Source: G965261055 sp965261055 [NCBI: Fibrobacteria bacterium]
GTDB taxonomy: Bacteria; Fibrobacterota; Fibrobacteria; UBA11236
Assembly (NCBI GenBank): GCA_965261055.1
Contig: OZ253440.1
Coordinates: forward strand, 372,001-436,000
Length of the DNA: 64,000 bases
Direction of reading: 5' to 3'
Shown here: piece after piece, positions 1 through 8,500 of the stretch
Layout of the letters: the number at the start of each line of letters is the position of its first letter
Numbering within the stretch: the first letter of the stretch is position 1
Translations under genes and position numbers: made by a program
The notes under the pieces: generated by a model
What the model was told of the DNA's origin: nothing
What the model saw: only the letters and a program-made list of their open reading frames with translations
Databases searched by the model: none

Positions 1-330
1 GCACGATTAATATTTCGTGTTAGAGATTTTTTCGTTATTTCTTTTACTTCTTTATTTTTAACAAAGATCTCTGTTAAGTTGATCAAAGGCTCATTGCTAG
101 ATAATGTTGTGTGTTTTTTGTTAAAATCTTGGTATATTATTTTAGCTTTTATTTTGGCTTTTGCTAGATTTTTGGTTCCTGTAGAGTATGAGCACTCACG
201 ATTATTATGGGTGAATCGGACACGAATATTTCCACCTTTTTTAGGTGACAAGAAAAAATTATTAGACATAAAATACGGGCAGTTTTGCTCAAAAATACTT
301 TTAATATTACTTAAAGTCAATTTTTATTCA

Positions 331-354
331 GTTCGATTCCCGCCATCTCCACCA
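331..354 (+). other. tRNA/tmRNA 3'-end-like fragment (possible attR)
   Basis: The stretch reads as a T-loop (TTCGATT) followed by CCCGCCATCTCCACCA, which is how a tmRNA or tRNA 3' end with encoded CCA looks. A terminator follows directly. The five bases 5' of the T-loop do not pair with the CCCGC on the 3' side, and I found no matching acceptor strand or tmRNA 5' motif in bases 1-330. It is therefore a 3' fragment, not a working RNA gene. Such fragments followed by the native terminator are what remains at the distal junction of an element integrated into a tRNA or ssrA gene. That origin is inference. Confidence 0.5.
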
Positions 355-385
355 AGTCGTTTAACGAACTTAAACGGCTTTTTTT
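355..385 (+). terminator. Rho-independent terminator
   Basis: A 10-bp stem AGTCGTTTAA / TTAAACGGCT (one G-U pair) closes a 5-nt loop CGAAC and runs into seven T residues. It starts immediately after the CCA of the RNA-like fragment, so it looks like the original terminator of that RNA gene. Confidence 0.8.
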
Positions 386-505
386 GTGTCTATTATCAAA
401 ATCCCTTATTTTTAAGGACTTGTGTTGAGCTAGAGATAAGCAAAGATAAGCGAAAACGCCTACTACAAGAGACTATTTTATTTCTAAAAAATTCATTCTT
501 TAAAC

Positions 506-1438
506 TTAGAGATTCAAATTCTTCCGAGCCTTGGATTCCATAGGAAGAATAGAATAGTATACGAATTGATTAATTGGTAGATCTATTCCGTGTTTTTTTG
601 CTAGTTGTACAACAGTTCCGTTTTGATGTTCTATTTCAGAAGGCTTGTTTTGCCATATGTCACGAGTTAATGAATTTGTTGTAGTATGAGGGTAAGAATC
701 TACAATTTTCATTAATGTGGTGACATAATCAGTTGGAACATCAACATTTTCCTTTTGAGAAAGGAGGTGAACTTCTTGAAAAAGATCAATTAGCATTTGA
801 CGCATTTCTTTTCGTTCTCTGATTTCTCCATAGGTTGTTTTTGATACAGCTAAAAGACCACTAGAGCAAATTAAGATAAACTTCTTCCAAAGTTCTCCTT
901 GGATATTATCGGAAAGAATGGAATAGATGTTAGCTTGTTCAAACATTAGTTGTAATTGTTTGGCTCTCGGTGTTATTGTTTGAGACATCTCTCCGAAAAT
1001 AAGAGTCGGTTTTGCACCAAAGTGATTGATGACGCCAAAAGATTCAATTTTGCTAAAAATTTTGCAAACTCCTCCTAAAATAAGTTTAGGATCAATATAT
1101 TTTTGTAATTCAGAAGTTGCTAAAACACCATTTTGAAGAGGAAGAACAATAGAGTTTGAATGTAAAGTCTTAGCTAATTCTGGAGCAATTTCTTTGACTT
1201 GCCAAGTTTTTAAAGCTAGAATAACAATGTCAGCTGTTCTAATCTTTTGAAGAGAATGGGTAACTTTGACTGAATTGAGTGAGAAATCACCTAAAGTACT
1301 TTTAATAGTAAGACCTTTAGATTGAATTGCTTCTAAGTGCTTACCTCTCGCAATAAAAGTAACATTAAAACCAGCTTGAGCTAATTTGCCTCCAAAATAT
1401 CCACCAACTCCTCCAGAGCCGACGATTAAGATTTTCAT
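506..1438 (-). CDS. Ketopantoate reductase family protein (PanE/ApbA-like)
   Basis: The protein opens with a Rossmann nucleotide-binding motif, GSGGVGGYFGG, directly after MKILIV, which fits NADPH-dependent 2-dehydropantoate 2-reductases (pantothenate synthesis). The C-terminal ApbA_C pattern is also present (TRDIWQNKPSEIEHQNG, then a late ...IDLPIN). The catalytic Lys region reads ELWKKFILICSSG: the Lys is kept, but the Asn residues usual three to eight positions later in PanE are Ile and Gly. A related dehydrogenase is thus possible, so no gene symbol is given. I chose the ATG at 1438 because the protein then begins just before the first beta strand; an in-frame ATG at 1453 would add five residues. 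It lies 25 nt after hisB and is probably cotranscribed with it. Confidence 0.8.
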   Translation of the reverse strand: MKILIVGSGGVGGYFGGKLAQAGFNVTFIARGKHLEAIQSKGLTIKSTLGDFSLNSVKVTHSLQKIRTADIVILALKTWQVKEIAPELAKTLHSNSIVLPLQNGVLATSELQKYIDPKLILGGVCKIFSKIESFGVINHFGAKPTLIFGEMSQTITPRAKQLQLMFEQANIYSILSDNIQGELWKKFILICSSGLLAVSKTTYGEIRERKEMRQMLIDLFQEVHLLSQKENVDVPTDYVTTLMKIVDSYPHTTTNSLTRDIWQNKPSEIEHQNGTVVQLAKKHGIDLPINQFVYYSILPMESKARKNLNL

Positions 1439-1463
1439 ATTAATAAAATACAAAGTTTATAGA

Positions 1464-2069
1464 TTACAAGTTACCTTTGGTTGATGGGATACCTTTGACT
1501 CTTTGAGAAGGAGATATTGCCATAGCAAAAGCTCTTGCAAAAGCTTTAAAAGAGGCCTCAATACAATGGTGTGCATTATGACCTCGCAAAAGATCAATGT
1601 GTAAGTTCATTTTTGAATTTTGTGCTAAAGTTTCAAAAAAGTGAGGGATCAGTTCCAAGTCTAAATTCCCAATTTTTTGTTGTTTAAGATCAGCCTCAGC
1701 CTTAAAAATAAAAGAAATGCGGTTGCATAAATCTAGGGTAACTCTAGAAAGGGCATCATCCATCACAACATAGTAAAACCCATATCTTTCTATGCCTTCT
1801 TTATTTTTTAAGCATTTAAAGATGGCTTCTCCTAAACAAATTGCAATATCTTCAGTGGTGTGGTGCATGTCAATTTCAGTATCACCTTGACAATCAATGG
1901 AAAGATAGACTCCACTATGTTTTCTAAAAATATCTAACATATGGTCTAAGAATTTAGACCCAGTATCAAGAAAAGGTTCGTTTTGATTTTGTTTAGGATC
2001 TAAATCAAGATTAAGTTTAATCTGAGTTTCAGAGGTATTACGTTCAATGTATGTTTTTCTAGCAGTCAT
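1464..2069 (-). CDS. hisB: Imidazoleglycerol-phosphate dehydratase
   Basis: This is a monofunctional HisB of 201 residues, the normal length, without the phosphatase domain seen in enterobacteria. It dehydrates imidazoleglycerol phosphate to imidazoleacetol phosphate in histidine synthesis. Both metal-binding His signatures are visible: DMHHTTEDIAICLGEA near residue 68 and GHNAHHCIEASFKAFARA near residue 165. The C-terminus ends in the family's typical IPSTKG. It starts 5 nt after the stop of the RodZ-like gene and precedes the PanE-like gene, so the three probably form one minus-strand transcript. No other his genes are in the window, so histidine genes are scattered here. Confidence 0.95.
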   Translation of the reverse strand: MTARKTYIERNTSETQIKLNLDLDPKQNQNEPFLDTGSKFLDHMLDIFRKHSGVYLSIDCQGDTEIDMHHTTEDIAICLGEAIFKCLKNKEGIERYGFYYVVMDDALSRVTLDLCNRISFIFKAEADLKQQKIGNLDLELIPHFFETLAQNSKMNLHIDLLRGHNAHHCIEASFKAFARAFAMAISPSQRVKGIPSTKGNL

Positions 2070-2074
2070 AAAAT

Positions 2075-2785
2075 TTATTTATAGTTGTAATGCTTATAAA
2101 ATTTGTTGTTTTGAATAGAAAAAAACTTTAGAATAGAATACTTTTGTTTTTTGTAAATTACAGAAAGTGCTTTTTGGACTCCTGAAATAGCTTGTAGAGA
2201 ATCTTGGAAAGAAATTTTAATTATATCGTTTAATAGAAGTTTTTTACTTAAAAGAGATTGAGGTGGGCGATAAATTGTAATCCATGTACTATCAATATTG
2301 CAGATTACCTTAATGAATTGCTTTTTAGGTTTTTGTATCTTTGATATTGTGTTATGTTCTTTAAGGGTATCAATAGAATTATAAATTATTGTAGGAGCTT
2401 TCTCAATTTTTTCTTTTTGAAAGAATTCTATGACAAAAAGAGCGACCACTAGGGGAATGATAGGGATCAAAATCTTTATTTGTAAGTTATTTTTTTTAGG
2501 AGAAAGAGAGTTGTTCTGAGCTATATCTTTTAGTTTTGGATTAGGTAGTTGGTGGTAAAGTTTTAAAATATGATCTTTTTCAATTTCTAAATATTCACAG
2601 AGTGTAGTCAATATAGAACGGATGTAAGCTTTATTGATAAAATCAAATTCATTGTTTTCAAGTTTCTCAATATATTCTTGTTTGATAGAGCTGTCTTGAC
2701 TAAACTGTTCAATAGACCAGCCTTTGCGAGCTCGATTTGAAGAAAGAAGTTCACCAATGTTTGGATTTTGAATACTTTCTTTCAT
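2075..2785 (-). CDS. RodZ-like membrane protein with N-terminal helix-turn-helix
   Basis: Residues 10-80 form an HTH_25-type helix-turn-helix (ELLSSNRARKGWSIEQFSQ followed by SIKQEYIEKLENNEFD). One hydrophobic segment (IKILIPIIPLVVALFVIEF, about residues 103-122) comes next, then a C-terminal beta-rich region resembling the DUF4115 domain of RodZ (WITIYRPPQSLL...IKISFQDSLQAISGVQKAL). This architecture matches RodZ, which links the MreB cytoskeleton to the cell-wall elongation machinery in the inner membrane. The domain order is clear; the specific RodZ function is inferred. It is the first gene of the run with hisB. Confidence 0.75.
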   Translation of the reverse strand: MKESIQNPNIGELLSSNRARKGWSIEQFSQDSSIKQEYIEKLENNEFDFINKAYIRSILTTLCEYLEIEKDHILKLYHQLPNPKLKDIAQNNSLSPKKNNLQIKILIPIIPLVVALFVIEFFQKEKIEKAPTIIYNSIDTLKEHNTISKIQKPKKQFIKVICNIDSTWITIYRPPQSLLSKKLLLNDIIKISFQDSLQAISGVQKALSVIYKKQKYSILKFFSIQNNKFYKHYNYK

Positions 2786-2902
2786 ATTGTATTGGATGGC
2801 TTTAAAGGTGAATTGAAAGTGCTCATATCGCTAGGTTAAACTGGTTTGATCACATAAGGTAGATACTTACCGTTGCTACTTTCGTTCTGGCGGGGTTTAG
2901 TT

Positions 2903-2950
2903 CTTTGTTATTGAACAAAGCTTTACTTTGCAACATGAGCCTCGCAAAGT
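2903..2950. repeat. Two adjacent inverted repeats between convergently read ends
   Basis: CTTTGTT/AACAAAG with a 4-nt loop (2903-2920) is followed by ACTTTGC/GCAAAGT with a 12-nt loop (2925-2950). They lie downstream of the 2983-4044 gene and upstream of the RodZ-like gene. They lack a clear T-tract on the minus strand, so a factor-independent terminator is not certain; a processing or protein-binding site is equally possible. Confidence 0.45.
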
Positions 2951-2982
2951 TAGTTTTTATATAATAGTATGGCTAGATGGTT

Positions 2983-4044
2983 TTATTTTATTTTTTTTGA
3001 AAAGCGATAAAATAAAGGATTTTTTGAAGAGAACCCCAAACCATAGAAGTTTAACATTTCACCACCTATTATTTTTTTAATAGTATACTTCTTAAAACTG
3101 CTAAATTCTGATAAGACAGAAAACGAAGAAATAGGCAGGCTTAATTGATTGAAGGTAATAGCGTTAATTTGAATGTTATTTGGAATTTGGATTTTATTGA
3201 GGACTTGAGAAGATAAAATTTTAAGGTTTTGGGAGTTCAATAAAGAGTATGCGTTTCCTTTTTTTGTTAAGCCATAGCCAATTAGTTTTTTAGACCCGTT
3301 TTCTTTAATCCATAGACCAATTTCTTTGGGTTGTATAGTGTTATAGCTATAAATAAAATCAATCTTTTTAAGACTACCCGTTTTTTGATAAACATGAGAC
3401 ATACTGGCAACGCCGTTAATGATTGTTGTATCTTGATTGATAACAATGATACCGTTAACTCGACTATAAGGAATTGGGAAGCTCATTTTTAAGTAGGTTT
3501 CTTTAGCTTTTCTTTTTTTATAAATTCCATTTCCCCAAATATATCCAGTATCAATTTGAGAAAAGTTTAATTTAACGAGATAATAAATATCTTTTTTTGT
3601 AGTTTCAAAATATAGTTCATGTTGTTGAGGAAGGGTCCCCTTAATCCAAATTTTGGGATGAAAAAGGAGGTGATGATTTTGGGGATTGAAAGAGTACTTT
3701 GTGCTTGGATATTCTCTAGCTACACTATAATTTTTGTTTTTCAGATTGGAAACATAAAGGCTTGTTCCAATTACGGGTTTTTTAATTACACCAATGCCAC
3801 CTATAGAAAAATTTAATTGTATTTGTGTATTAGAAGAATCTAATAAGACAGAGTAACTCCAAGATTCAGAGAAATCATTTTGTTCAGGATTAGAATAGCG
3901 TTGTATATCTGAAACAGATATTATTCGTAGTTGTCCTTTCGGAGGATAAATAGATGTAGGGAATGCAAAAGAAAAACAAATTAATATACTCCAAAAATAG
4001 TTATGGGTTTTTTTTATTGTAAAAATTAAGTACTTTTTGCTCAT
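2983..4044 (-). CDS. Exported lipocalin-like protein (CrtC/AttH/Svf1-type), function unknown
   Basis: The first 35 residues carry a basic stretch and a hydrophobic core (YFWSILICFSFAFPTSI), so the protein is probably exported. The body has the look of the two-lobed lipocalin-like fold shared by CrtC, AttH and Svf1: a WIKGTLP strand, then MSFPIPYSRVNGIIVINQDTT and INGVASMSHVYQ, matching the family's pattern of a small polar ligand-facing segment followed by a G-x-A-x-x-D/S-H motif. Assignment rests on this pattern alone. Its start codon abuts the start codon of the divergent gene at 4045 (CATATG) and no Shine-Dalgarno sequence is visible, but no later Met lies near the N-terminus. Confidence 0.6.
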   Translation of the reverse strand: MSKKYLIFTIKKTHNYFWSILICFSFAFPTSIYPPKGQLRIISVSDIQRYSNPEQNDFSESWSYSVLLDSSNTQIQLNFSIGGIGVIKKPVIGTSLYVSNLKNKNYSVAREYPSTKYSFNPQNHHLLFHPKIWIKGTLPQQHELYFETTKKDIYYLVKLNFSQIDTGYIWGNGIYKKRKAKETYLKMSFPIPYSRVNGIIVINQDTTIINGVASMSHVYQKTGSLKKIDFIYSYNTIQPKEIGLWIKENGSKKLIGYGLTKKGNAYSLLNSQNLKILSSQVLNKIQIPNNIQINAITFNQLSLPISSFSVLSEFSSFKKYTIKKIIGGEMLNFYGLGFSSKNPLFYRFSKKIK

Positions 4045-4899
4045 ATGGACAAATTTATAATTTTTTTAGTCTTCAACGGTCTCTTTTTCTTGTTTTCTTG
4101 TGACTCTTTATTTGAATCTAAGACGAAGCATTTAGATTCTTATATTGATAGTATTTACGTACAAGATTTAAAAATATTTAATACACCTTCTCAACTTGTA
4201 GAGAGGTTAGAAGTAGGAGATGTACAAAATCGATTATGGAAAGACTATTGGAAAAAAAGAGATAGTGTTAAATTGGAAGATAAAGCAAACGTATCCTTCT
4301 TATTTAATTATTGGTTGGAGCTAGTTCTAATTATAGTTTTAATTATTTTAATATTAATGGGTGTCTCTTTAAAAAAAAAAATCAAAAAAAAGAAAATGAT
4401 AATAGATGATACACATACTTTATTTGAAAATGTTGAAGATGAGCAAGAGCAAGAAGACTACATAGAAGAAGCTTCTAAAAAAATGAGTTTAGAAGAGAGT
4501 AAAAGAACCTTAATGCAGGATTTTGGAATATCTTCAGATAAGCTAAATATGCAATCTGATCTTTTAGATTCTTTTGATGATGAAGAAGATGATTTAGATA
4601 CTCAAATTAGAAGACAATTAGATTTACAGGAAAGCAGTATTAATACACTTCAAGAAAAAGCAACACAAGAGTCAGTAACTCCTAAGAATTCTCTAAAACA
4701 AAAACCAAATGAATCAATACCTAATAATCAAGATGCTTTAGATTGGAGTGGCTATCAAAAGGAGGAGCAAATTAAATCTGATATTCTTCGTTTTGATAAA
4801 AAAGGTTATACACCATCACAAATCTCACAAATGTTAAAAGTTGATTTGAGAGATGTGCAAGATTTACTTTTAGCTCAAAAAAGAAACAAGAGTATTTAA
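4045..4899 (+). CDS. Lipoprotein with a transmembrane segment and acidic cytoplasmic tail
   Basis: A lipobox (LFFLFSC, Cys19) follows a short hydrophobic leader. A periplasmic stretch contains RLWKDYWKKRDSVKL, then comes a transmembrane helix at about residues 88-110 (LELVLIIVLIILILMGVSL) followed by a Lys-rich stop-transfer. The remainder is acidic and probably coiled (Glu/Asp-rich), ending in a helix-turn-helix-like segment, YTPSQISQMLKVDLRDVQDL. The same leader plus LWK-x-YW-x-KR motif recurs in the truncated gene at 19387, so this is a small lineage family. I do not recognise a function. The final segment resembles HTH regions in some FlhF/MotB-neighbour or DUF-type proteins, but that is weak. 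Confidence 0.65.
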   Translation: MDKFIIFLVFNGLFFLFSCDSLFESKTKHLDSYIDSIYVQDLKIFNTPSQLVERLEVGDVQNRLWKDYWKKRDSVKLEDKANVSFLFNYWLELVLIIVLIILILMGVSLKKKIKKKKMIIDDTHTLFENVEDEQEQEDYIEEASKKMSLEESKRTLMQDFGISSDKLNMQSDLLDSFDDEEDDLDTQIRRQLDLQESSINTLQEKATQESVTPKNSLKQKPNESIPNNQDALDWSGYQKEEQIKSDILRFDKKGYTPSQISQMLKVDLRDVQDLLLAQKRNKSI

Positions 4900-5471
4900 A
4901 GTGTTCGCGTCGTATTGAATGCAAATAGAATATTTGGGAATAGATCCTCTAGAAGAGTGTGACACAAGATTTCATTCTAGTTTTGATGCAGTTTAAAGAG
5001 GTTATGTGTAACAAATCTCTAATATTAAATAGCTTTAGACACTTTTGAGAGACTCTCATTCTAAAAAAAAATTAAAAGTTGGCATAAAGACATTAAAACT
5101 TTTGGAGTTGGTTAGGAATTTCTATATGAAAAAGGTTATATTCAAAATCTGATAGATTTAGACCAGTTGGAATTGACGCAAGATGAACATTCTGTTCTCA
5201 AGTTAACTGAAAAAGTGATAGTGTTTTAAAGAACAAAAAACGAGCAATATTTCAATATTTCAATATTTACCTTAAGTACAAATGATTTAAAAAGTATAAG
5301 CGGTTTTGGGGAAATAAATTTTTTTATAGAATAGATCGTTACGGTGATTTATAATTGATGCAGTTTTAAATATTGTTACGAAAATCATGTAAAGACTATG
5401 TAGTTATAGTCTATATTACTAATGATTAAAAATGATTAAAGTAATGAGGAATGTAGTCTTTTTTTTCTTTT
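4900..5471 (+). pseudogene. Decayed intergenic region, possible ligA remnant
   Basis: There is no intact gene here. Between about 5050 and 5310, short frames broken by stops and shifts read KVGIKTLKLLELV, then YEKGYIQNLIDLDQLELTQDE, then LKSISGFGE. The order resembles the helix-hairpin-helix part of NAD-dependent DNA ligase (…IKTIE-L, EKG-x-I-x-x-x-x-DLY-x-L, then a late G-x-G). Only short patches match, so this is a weak call. The rest shows nothing recognisable. The region borders the Big2 array, whose other edges also carry broken genes. Confidence 0.3.
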
Positions 5472-5510
5472 TTCTTATTATACTTGCTAGAGTTATAGAA
5501 TATTGTTATT
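5472..5510 (+). promoter_or_regulatory. 39-nt upstream block shared by two Big2 genes, probable promoter
   Basis: This block (TTCTTATTATACTTGCTAGA, then GTTATAGAATATTGTTATT) is repeated without change at 21949-21987, in front of another Big2 gene. A decayed version lies at about 38714-38754. Its position, directly 5' of the tandem repeats and the start codon, and its conservation while flanking DNA differs suggest that it contains the promoter. The exact -35 and -10 boxes are not certain. Confidence 0.5.
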
Positions 5511-5512
5511 AT

Positions 5513-5582
5513 TTACCCATACAGGGTTACCCATACAGGGTTACCCATACAGGGTTACCCATACAGGGTTACCTATACAGGG
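5513..5582 (+). repeat. 14-bp tandem repeat, 5 copies, in the 5' leader
   Basis: Unit TTACCCATACAGGG is repeated five times; the last copy has one change (TTACCTATACAGGG). Each unit holds ACCC…GGGT-type dyad symmetry across the unit junctions. The last unit runs into GGGGAG, the Shine-Dalgarno sequence, 6 nt before the ATG at 5592, so copy number changes the leader length but not the SD-to-ATG distance. The same repeat with eight copies precedes the gene at 22116. Confidence 0.95.
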
Positions 5583-5591
5583 GAGATTCCT

Positions 5592-8500
5592 ATGATTAAG
5601 TTATTTACATTTATATTGCTAACATTATCCGTTTTCAATTGCAACCTTTTTGACGATTCAACACCAATTCCAGTAAGTCGTGTGTTTGTTGGTAGTGCTA
5701 CAGTCAATCTCATAGTGGGAAGTGTATCAATAGTAGAAGTGACCGTATTACCAACCGATGCGACAAATAAAACAGTGATATGGTCAAGTAATGATACTGC
5801 AATAGCGACAGTAGATTTAAACGGTATCATAACAGGAAATTCAGTAGGAACCGCAACGATCACCGTAACGACAGCAGACGGAGGGTACACAGACACAGTA
5901 TCGGTAACAGTAACAGCAGAATCAGTTGATGTAAGTAGTGTGAGTGTTGGTAGTGATACAGTCAATTTAGTAGTGGGAGATACATTACCGGTAGAAGTGA
6001 CCGTATTACCAACTGATGCAAGCAACCCAGCATTGACATGGTCAAGTAGTAATGAAGCAATAGCGACAGTAGATTTAAACGGTGTAATAACAGGAGATTC
6101 AGTAGGAACCGCAACGATCACCGTAACGACAACAGACGGAGGGTACACAGACACAGTAGCCGTAATAGTAACAGCAGAATCAGTAAGTGTAACGGGTGTG
6201 AGTGTTGATGAATCTACAGTGAGTTTAATAGTAGAGGGAGGGGCAACAGTAGTAGCGACAGTATTACCAACCGATGCGACCGAAAAAACAGTGACATGGT
6301 CAACAAGTAATGGTCAAGTAGCGACCGTAAATCAAAGTGGTGTCATAACAGCAGTAGGAGTTGGCACAGCAACAATCACCGTAACGACAACAGACGGATC
6401 TCACAGGACAACAGTATCGGTAACAGTAGCCCCCGCACCAGCGGTAAGGAGTGTCTCTTTGAGCGAATCCACCTCAAGTATTGAAGTAGGGAGTAGCGAA
6501 CAATTAACAGTGACAGTAATAGTAGTGGGTGGAGCATCACAAACAGTGAGTTGGACAACAAGTGATGCGACTGTAGCGACGGTATCAGAGGGAGTAGTAA
6601 CAGGTGTATCAGCAGGAGAAGCGAAAATCATAGCGACCTCTACAGTAGATGATTCAAAAACAGATACAGTAACGGTGACAGTCACAGCGGTGGCAGTAAA
6701 TGTAACCCCATCGGTAACGAGTGTCACTTTGAATAAAGCGACATCAAGTATTGAAGTAGGGAGTAGCGAACAATTAACAGTAGCAGTAATAGTAGTGGGT
6801 GGAGCATCACAAACAGTGAGATGGTCAAGTAGTGATGAATTAATAGCGACTGTATCAGAAGGTTTAGTAACAGGTGTATTAGTAGGAGAAGCGAAAATAA
6901 TAGCGACCTCTACAGTAGATAATTCTAAAGCAGACACCGTAACGGTAACAGTCACAGCGGTACCATCGGTAACGAGTGTCTCTTTGAGCGAACCCACCTC
7001 AAGTATTGAAGTAGGGAGTAGCGAACAATTAACAGTGACAGTAATAGTAGTGGGTGGAGCATCACAAACAGTGAGTTGGACAAGTCTTCATGAACTAATA
7101 GCGACGGTATCAGAGGGAGTAGTAACAGGTGTATCAGCAGGAGAAGCGAAAATAATAGCGACCTCTACAGTAGATAATTCAAAAGCAGACACCGTAACGG
7201 TGACAGTCACAGCGGCACTAGCGGTAAGGAGTGTCTCTTTGAATAAAGCGACATCAAGTATTGAAGTAGGGAGTAGCGAACAATTAACAGTGGCAGTAAT
7301 AGTAGTGGGTGGAGCATCACAAACAGTGAGATGGTCAAGTAGTGATGAATTAATAGCGACTGTATCAGAAGGTTTAGTAACAGGTGTATTAGTAGGAGAA
7401 GCGAAAATAATAGCGACCTCTACAGTAGATAATTCTAAAGCAGACACCGTAACGGTAACAGTCACAGCGGTACCATCGGTAACGAGTGTCTCTTTGAGCG
7501 AACCCACCTCAAGTATTGAAGTAGGGAGTAGCGAACAATTAACAGTGACAGTAATAGTAGTGGGTGGAGCGTCACAAGCAGTGAGATGGTCAAGTAGTGA
7601 TGAACTAATAGCGACGGTATCAGAGGGAGTAGTAACAGGTGTATCAGCAGGAGAAGCGAGAATAGTAGCGACCTCTGCAGTAGATGGTTCTAAAGCAGAT
7701 ACGGTAGTTGTGACAGTAACAGTAATATTGGTAACAGGAGTGACTTTAGAGAGTAGTGCTGTTACAATAGGAGAAAATGGAAGTGTGACAGTAGAAGAGA
7801 CAGTAGTTCCTAGTGATGCAACGGACAAGTCAGTCAGTTGGACAACGAGTGATGCCAATATAGCGACAGTAGATTCGAACGGCGTTATCACAGGAGTATC
7901 GGTAGGCACTGCAACAATCACAGTAACGACAGTAGACGGATCTAATCTAACAGCGACAGTATTCGTAACAGTATTAGAAACTATTTCAACAGGGGCAACG
8001 ATTACTCATACAATTTCAAATTTCTATACAGATTTTATTGACCAAGCAAGTCAAATAGCATCCATCTCTAATGGCGATAAAACAATTCCTGGTCCTACTA
8101 CACTCTATCAAGTACGCATTGGAAATGTAACTAATGCAACGATTACACATACCTTTTCTAAGACTTATTATCATGGTGTTTATACCTACTATGGTTCTTC
8201 TTCGAATTACGCTATTTCTAGAATGAATGGTGCTACAGTAAAGTTTATGAATGGTAATACAGTTGTTGAAACAGTGCCAATTTCAAATCCGACACAGGAT
8301 ATTACAGTGATTCTTGATTCATCAACTGCTTTTAATAAAGTGGTGATAACCTTTCCGAATACTTGGGCTGCTTTTTATGAGATAGAAATTTTAGGACTTG
8401 AAGCACCACCAGTAAGTGTAACAGGTGTGAGTGTTGGTAGTGATACAGTCAATCTAATAGTGGGAGAGTCATCATCAGTAGAAGCAACAGTATTACCAAT

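Noticed and set aside
79-543. 154-residue plus-strand open frame at the left end
   Set aside because: It runs through the tRNA-like fragment and the terminator, has no SD and shows no domain; its end overlaps the PanE-like gene antisense.
5513-5582. CRISPR-like array
   Set aside because: The 14-bp units are directly adjacent, without spacers, and no cas genes are near.
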